This document shows, piece by piece, positions 60,253 through 64,000 of a DNA stretch of 64,000 bases. The translations under genes were made by a program, and so were the position numbers. Numbering within the stretch: the stretch's first letter is position 1; the number at the start of each line of letters is the position of its first letter. The notes under the pieces are model-generated. The model was not told the DNA's origin, made no database searches, and saw nothing but the letters and a program-made list of their open reading frames with translations. Origin of the DNA: Lagopus muta (lineage: Eukaryota; Chordata; Aves; Galliformes; Phasianidae); assembly GCF_023343835.1 (NCBI RefSeq), contig NC_064439.1, positions 40,417,508 to 40,481,507 of the forward strand, given 5' to 3'.

Positions 60253-62296
60253 TGGATCCATGCCACCTGCTGGAGACAAACCTTGGAGATTTATGGCACC
60301 ATTTAACCTGGACTTTCTTAGGCATTCTTACACCAAAGCCCCTCCTGTGCATCGGGCCGACCTGAGCACATGCCTGTGGGCTGTGGCTATGGGCCACTGT
60401 GGGGAAGGGACTGCTTCACAATTTCCTTTCCCCTGCTTGCCTAATGTGACAGCTAATTATCATTCCAGAGACAACTGGTGGAGGAGCCGTATGGGATCCA
60501 TGAACCTTCAGTGCTGTGGGATTTTTTTAGAGGAATCAAAAGACCGGCAACGTCCTAGATGATGTTGTTGTTACTGGTATTACTATTACTGCTGTAATAG
60601 CTTCCAAACCCTTCAAAATAAGTTGTGGACAGTGTTATTGCTGCACAGGCTCAAAGACAAGGTTATTTTCCCTAAAGCCTAAGAGGTTTTTAATTGGGGA
60701 GAAATAATATGTTCACGAGATCTAGCAAGGGAGTAAAACAACTGGCAGCCCTACCGCAGTGAAGGAGGGTTTTCCCTGGGGAGCCAAAATTGGGGGTGAA
60801 GCCCACCATAACTCCCAGCAAGGCACAGAACTGCCTGCACTCAGACCCTGACAGAGCAGGGCACCCACTTCCAGAAAAACCCCTGGGGACAGTGCCTTGT
60901 GTCAGTCATTCAGACACAAAAATGAGTTCTGATGCTTTGCCCATGAGCTCGGTTGGGGCAGCCACGCTTGTGAGCAGACACGGGGTTTTATGGGGATATT
61001 TCACCCAAGCACCAGGTAAAAACCAAGCACTGCCTCACTGTTTCAGCCCCTTTTTTTCTATAAGCCGTAAATCTGCTGTATGCCGGCGAAGCCTTCAGGT
61101 TGTGCGTGGAGGCATACGTTGCTTATCTAATAAGCTGCTTCCTAGGCTCCAGTGATGCTGCTACTTATGTCATAAATTCCATGATCTCCCCTCCACTGGT
61201 CATTAATCTGCTCCATTTCCCGACAATTTTACACTCTTTTGATAAACCGTTTGTCCAACCACTTGACGGAAACAATGTTGAAATCTTACTTTAGGCATTC
61301 TCTCCACTAATGAAGAAAATCCATCACGAGGAGAGTTTATCTATTTCTTTGCTGGACGTAAATAAAACGTCAGGCTAATTTGCTTCCATTAATCTTAAAG
61401 CCATTGCTACAATGATATTCTTATGTCAGAGAGGTGTTTTTTTTTTCCTTTTCCACATAAATATTTAAGCAAGTACCTAAAGCACAAATAAATTGCTTTC
61501 TGAAAGGCGGGTTATTTTTATATCCAGTGATTTAACAATACATTTGCACAGGGCTGAGCTTACAGGGCTTCCAGCCTTCTGATTGTGTGTATGCCTTTAC
61601 ATGAGCAGGGATCTCATGGTTCTCAGTGGGTGCTCAGGATGCTCAGCAAGATCTGCAAAGGTGGAAGGATTTGGTGTCTTATGGCTGCAATGGGCAGGTC
61701 AAGTAGCAGCCTGCAAATGCTGCAAGAAGGCCTTCTGGAGAAGCTTTCCTTCTTCCACAGGCACTCCTGCTCTGTTTTTCCAGGTGGCATGCTTTTGGGG
61801 GATGCTTGTGCCAATGTTACTGGGTGTTCATGCCTGGGGTCACAGGAGAGCTTGTTTGTACATACTGGGCAGATATACGAATTTTGATTCAGGTACATAA
61901 AGGCTCACAGATGTTCCCATATCTCTAATGTTTGCTGTTAAGCCAGCAAACTCATGTTACAGGTAAGGAAATGCCAAAAAGCTAGAAAGATCCCCAGTAT
62001 CTCATGCAATGCTAAGGTCAAGCCGATGCAATCAGAAGCACAATAAAGGCTGCCGCTCAGCTCAGAAAAGCAAACAGCTTTAGCCACTGTGCGTCACCCC
62101 TCCTTCCCCTCTCTCCTTGCTGAGAACTCGATTTGCATGGGATGACAAACTCTCTTTTAGTGAAGTTTCTCATTTTAATGACTATGACTAATGCTACACA
62201 TCCAAACTAATGCCACAGCTACCATGGAGCTTACCATGGTGTGTTTTCTGGATTTCATTATGTTCCATTGCATTATGTTTATTATGCTCAAAGAAG
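60253..62296. other. Intergenic sequence, no gene recognised
   Basis: About 2 kb with short frames only. An AT-rich, repeat-free stretch around 61.1-61.5 kb stands out from its surroundings and could be conserved non-coding sequence, but that is untested. Confidence 0.5.
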
Positions 62297-62690
62297 CGCA
62301 ATGAAGCTGTGAAGGTCTGGAGCACAAGGGAGCTGGGGTTGTTCAGCCTGGAGAAGAGGAGGCTCAGGGGAGACCTACAGCTGGCTGTGGTGAGGTGGGG
62401 GTCAGCCTCTGCTCCCAGCTGTTCTAACAGCGATAGGATGAGAGAGAATTGCTTCAAGTTGCACCAGCAGAGGTTCAGGTTGGATATGAGGAGAATTTCT
62501 TCTGAGAAAGAGCAGTGAGGCAGTGGCACAGGCTGCCCAGGGAGGTGGTGCAGTCACCGTCCCTGGAGGTGTTGAAGGACCGCGTGGATGTGGCACTGAG
62601 GGACATAATTGAGTGGGCGTGGTGGTGGTAGGTGATCTTCTCTTTTCCAACCTTAATGATTCCAGCCTTAGTGATTCTACGATTTGATGA
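62297..62690 (+). mobile_element. CR1 LINE 3' fragment, plus orientation
   Basis: 'gttcagcctggagaagagga', 'ggctcaggggagacctacag', 'tgcttcaagttgcaccagca', 'ggtggtgcagtcaccgtccc', 'ggaggtgttgaaggaccgcg' and 'ttccaaccttaatgattcc' form a nearly complete CR1 3' untranslated region. It belongs to the same subfamily as the 34.6 kb copy. It lies about 1.1 kb beyond the GASK1A stop codon, antisense to that gene. Confidence 0.93.
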
Positions 62691-63771
62691 TTATCAATCT
62701 CATTTATTATGATGGATGAGACATTTTGGACCCAGGATGAGTTATTTTGTTCTCCTCCATTCTTACAAACCTCCTCAGAATGAATTCTCATGCAGGCCAC
62801 CCTGGCAGAGGAGGAGATGATGATGGCAGATAGGTTTTCCCTTGCCAGCACCAGGGCAGGACCACAGCAAAGCGTTCAGGATGCTGAGGTGCAGGCAAGG
62901 CTAATACCAGTGCTTTCTGAGAGCACTCACGCTCACTGATTAATGTCACTCCAGCCTCACTTCATCTTCTCTTAAGCAAGAGGAAAAGGTAATTGCCTAC
63001 ACTTATCAGCACGGCTACAAAAGTATCCCCTGGAAGGCTCTAAACCTGACACACTGCTGAGATGGATGCAAGAGGAGCAGTGTGAGTGCCTGCTTTCTGC
63101 CTCTCTGGCTGCACGGGTGGACACTTTCTCCAGCTCAAGGGCAACAGGGCAGCAGCGTGCAGAGGCACCGCTGATGGTCTCCTCTACTTCATTCAGGGCT
63201 CTCAATCCTGACTATTGTATCAATGTATATACTGCTCGACTGGTGGGCAATGCTGGAAGATATGATAAAGGGGGGGCAGGCTCTCTTTTGTTATCAGCAT
63301 CCTCAGATGGCGTTTTGCACTTGGTTGCTTTCTGTCGAAGGTTTCCTGGGTGTTTGGTAAGATTTATCTGCAAGCCTTAGAGAAAGCTTAATGCAGACAT
63401 AGGCATACGTCACCTTCACCATGGGAGAAGGCAGAGCTCAGCTCTGGGGACTTGTCCTTGATTATTAGGGTTCACTCTGCTTTTCCCCACACCACTCCAG
63501 AGTCTCTACTTTTGTTATTTTGGGAACATCCAAAATCTCACAGATGTTCTCCTTCTTTGAAAACTCCACGTTGAGCAGATTGTGTGATAAATCTTGCTTA
63601 ATGCCTTTCCAAACATCTGTTGGTTGTTTCAGAAAGTCTCCTCTTCCTCTTTCCTACACCCCACAACCCCTTGTCCTTTCCCAGGACATCCCACTAACAG
63701 GGGTTAATAAAAAGACACCTTTTGGAGAAGCAAGAACCCACATTCAGTTCCACTTTGCAGACCTGCAGGGC
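62691..63771 (-). other. GASK1A: Probable GASK1A 3' UTR / downstream sequence
   Basis: On the minus strand this stretch follows the stop codon of the terminal exon at 63772. A TTTATT on the + strand near 62702 (AATAAA on the minus strand) would be a candidate polyadenylation signal about 1.07 kb after the stop. No competing gene is seen. The extent of the UTR is inference. Confidence 0.35.
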
Positions 63772-63999
<228 letters not shown>

Positions 64000-64000
64000 G

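Overview
The window is nuclear DNA from a bird, most likely a galliform (chicken, turkey or quail type). Three things point there: 14 recognisable CR1 LINE fragments in both orientations, a compact but gene-poor layout, and one intact conserved vertebrate gene. I see no bacterial or viral operon structure, no CRISPR array, and no rRNA or tRNA gene.

Layout. Positions 1 to about 14.9 kb are intergenic, with three CR1 pieces and no supported gene. At about 15.0-15.5 kb there is a CpG-island promoter with a good ZNF143/THAP11-type site and an NRF1-like site, followed by a consensus splice donor at 15210. I read this as the non-coding first exon of POMGNT2. An intron of about 29.6 kb (15210-44826) follows, carrying eight CR1 fragments, several microsatellites and one unexplained 290-codon antisense ORF. 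Exon 2 begins after a strong acceptor at 44826. It holds two short upstream ORFs and the entire 577-residue POMGNT2 coding sequence (44919-46652, + strand). A polyadenylation signal lies at 46835.

From about 46.9 to 63.7 kb the sequence is intergenic, with three CR1 pieces and one LTR-like element (about 55.07-55.53 kb). At the right edge, on the minus strand, is the 3'-terminal coding exon of a second gene (63772-63982). I assign it to GASK1A (FAM198A) from the look of its C-terminus and because GASK1A is the convergent neighbour of POMGNT2 in mammals.

The two genes do not form an operon. They face each other tail to tail, in an arrangement that appears conserved from mammals. POMGNT2 makes the GlcNAc-beta-1,4-mannose step of the core M3 O-mannose glycan of alpha-dystroglycan in the ER. 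GASK1A is a Golgi/secreted member of the FAM198 kinase-like family.

I found no convincing undescribed system. The most interesting items are the uORF and alternative-acceptor arrangement just upstream of the POMGNT2 start, and the long orphan antisense ORF at 21.8-22.6 kb.
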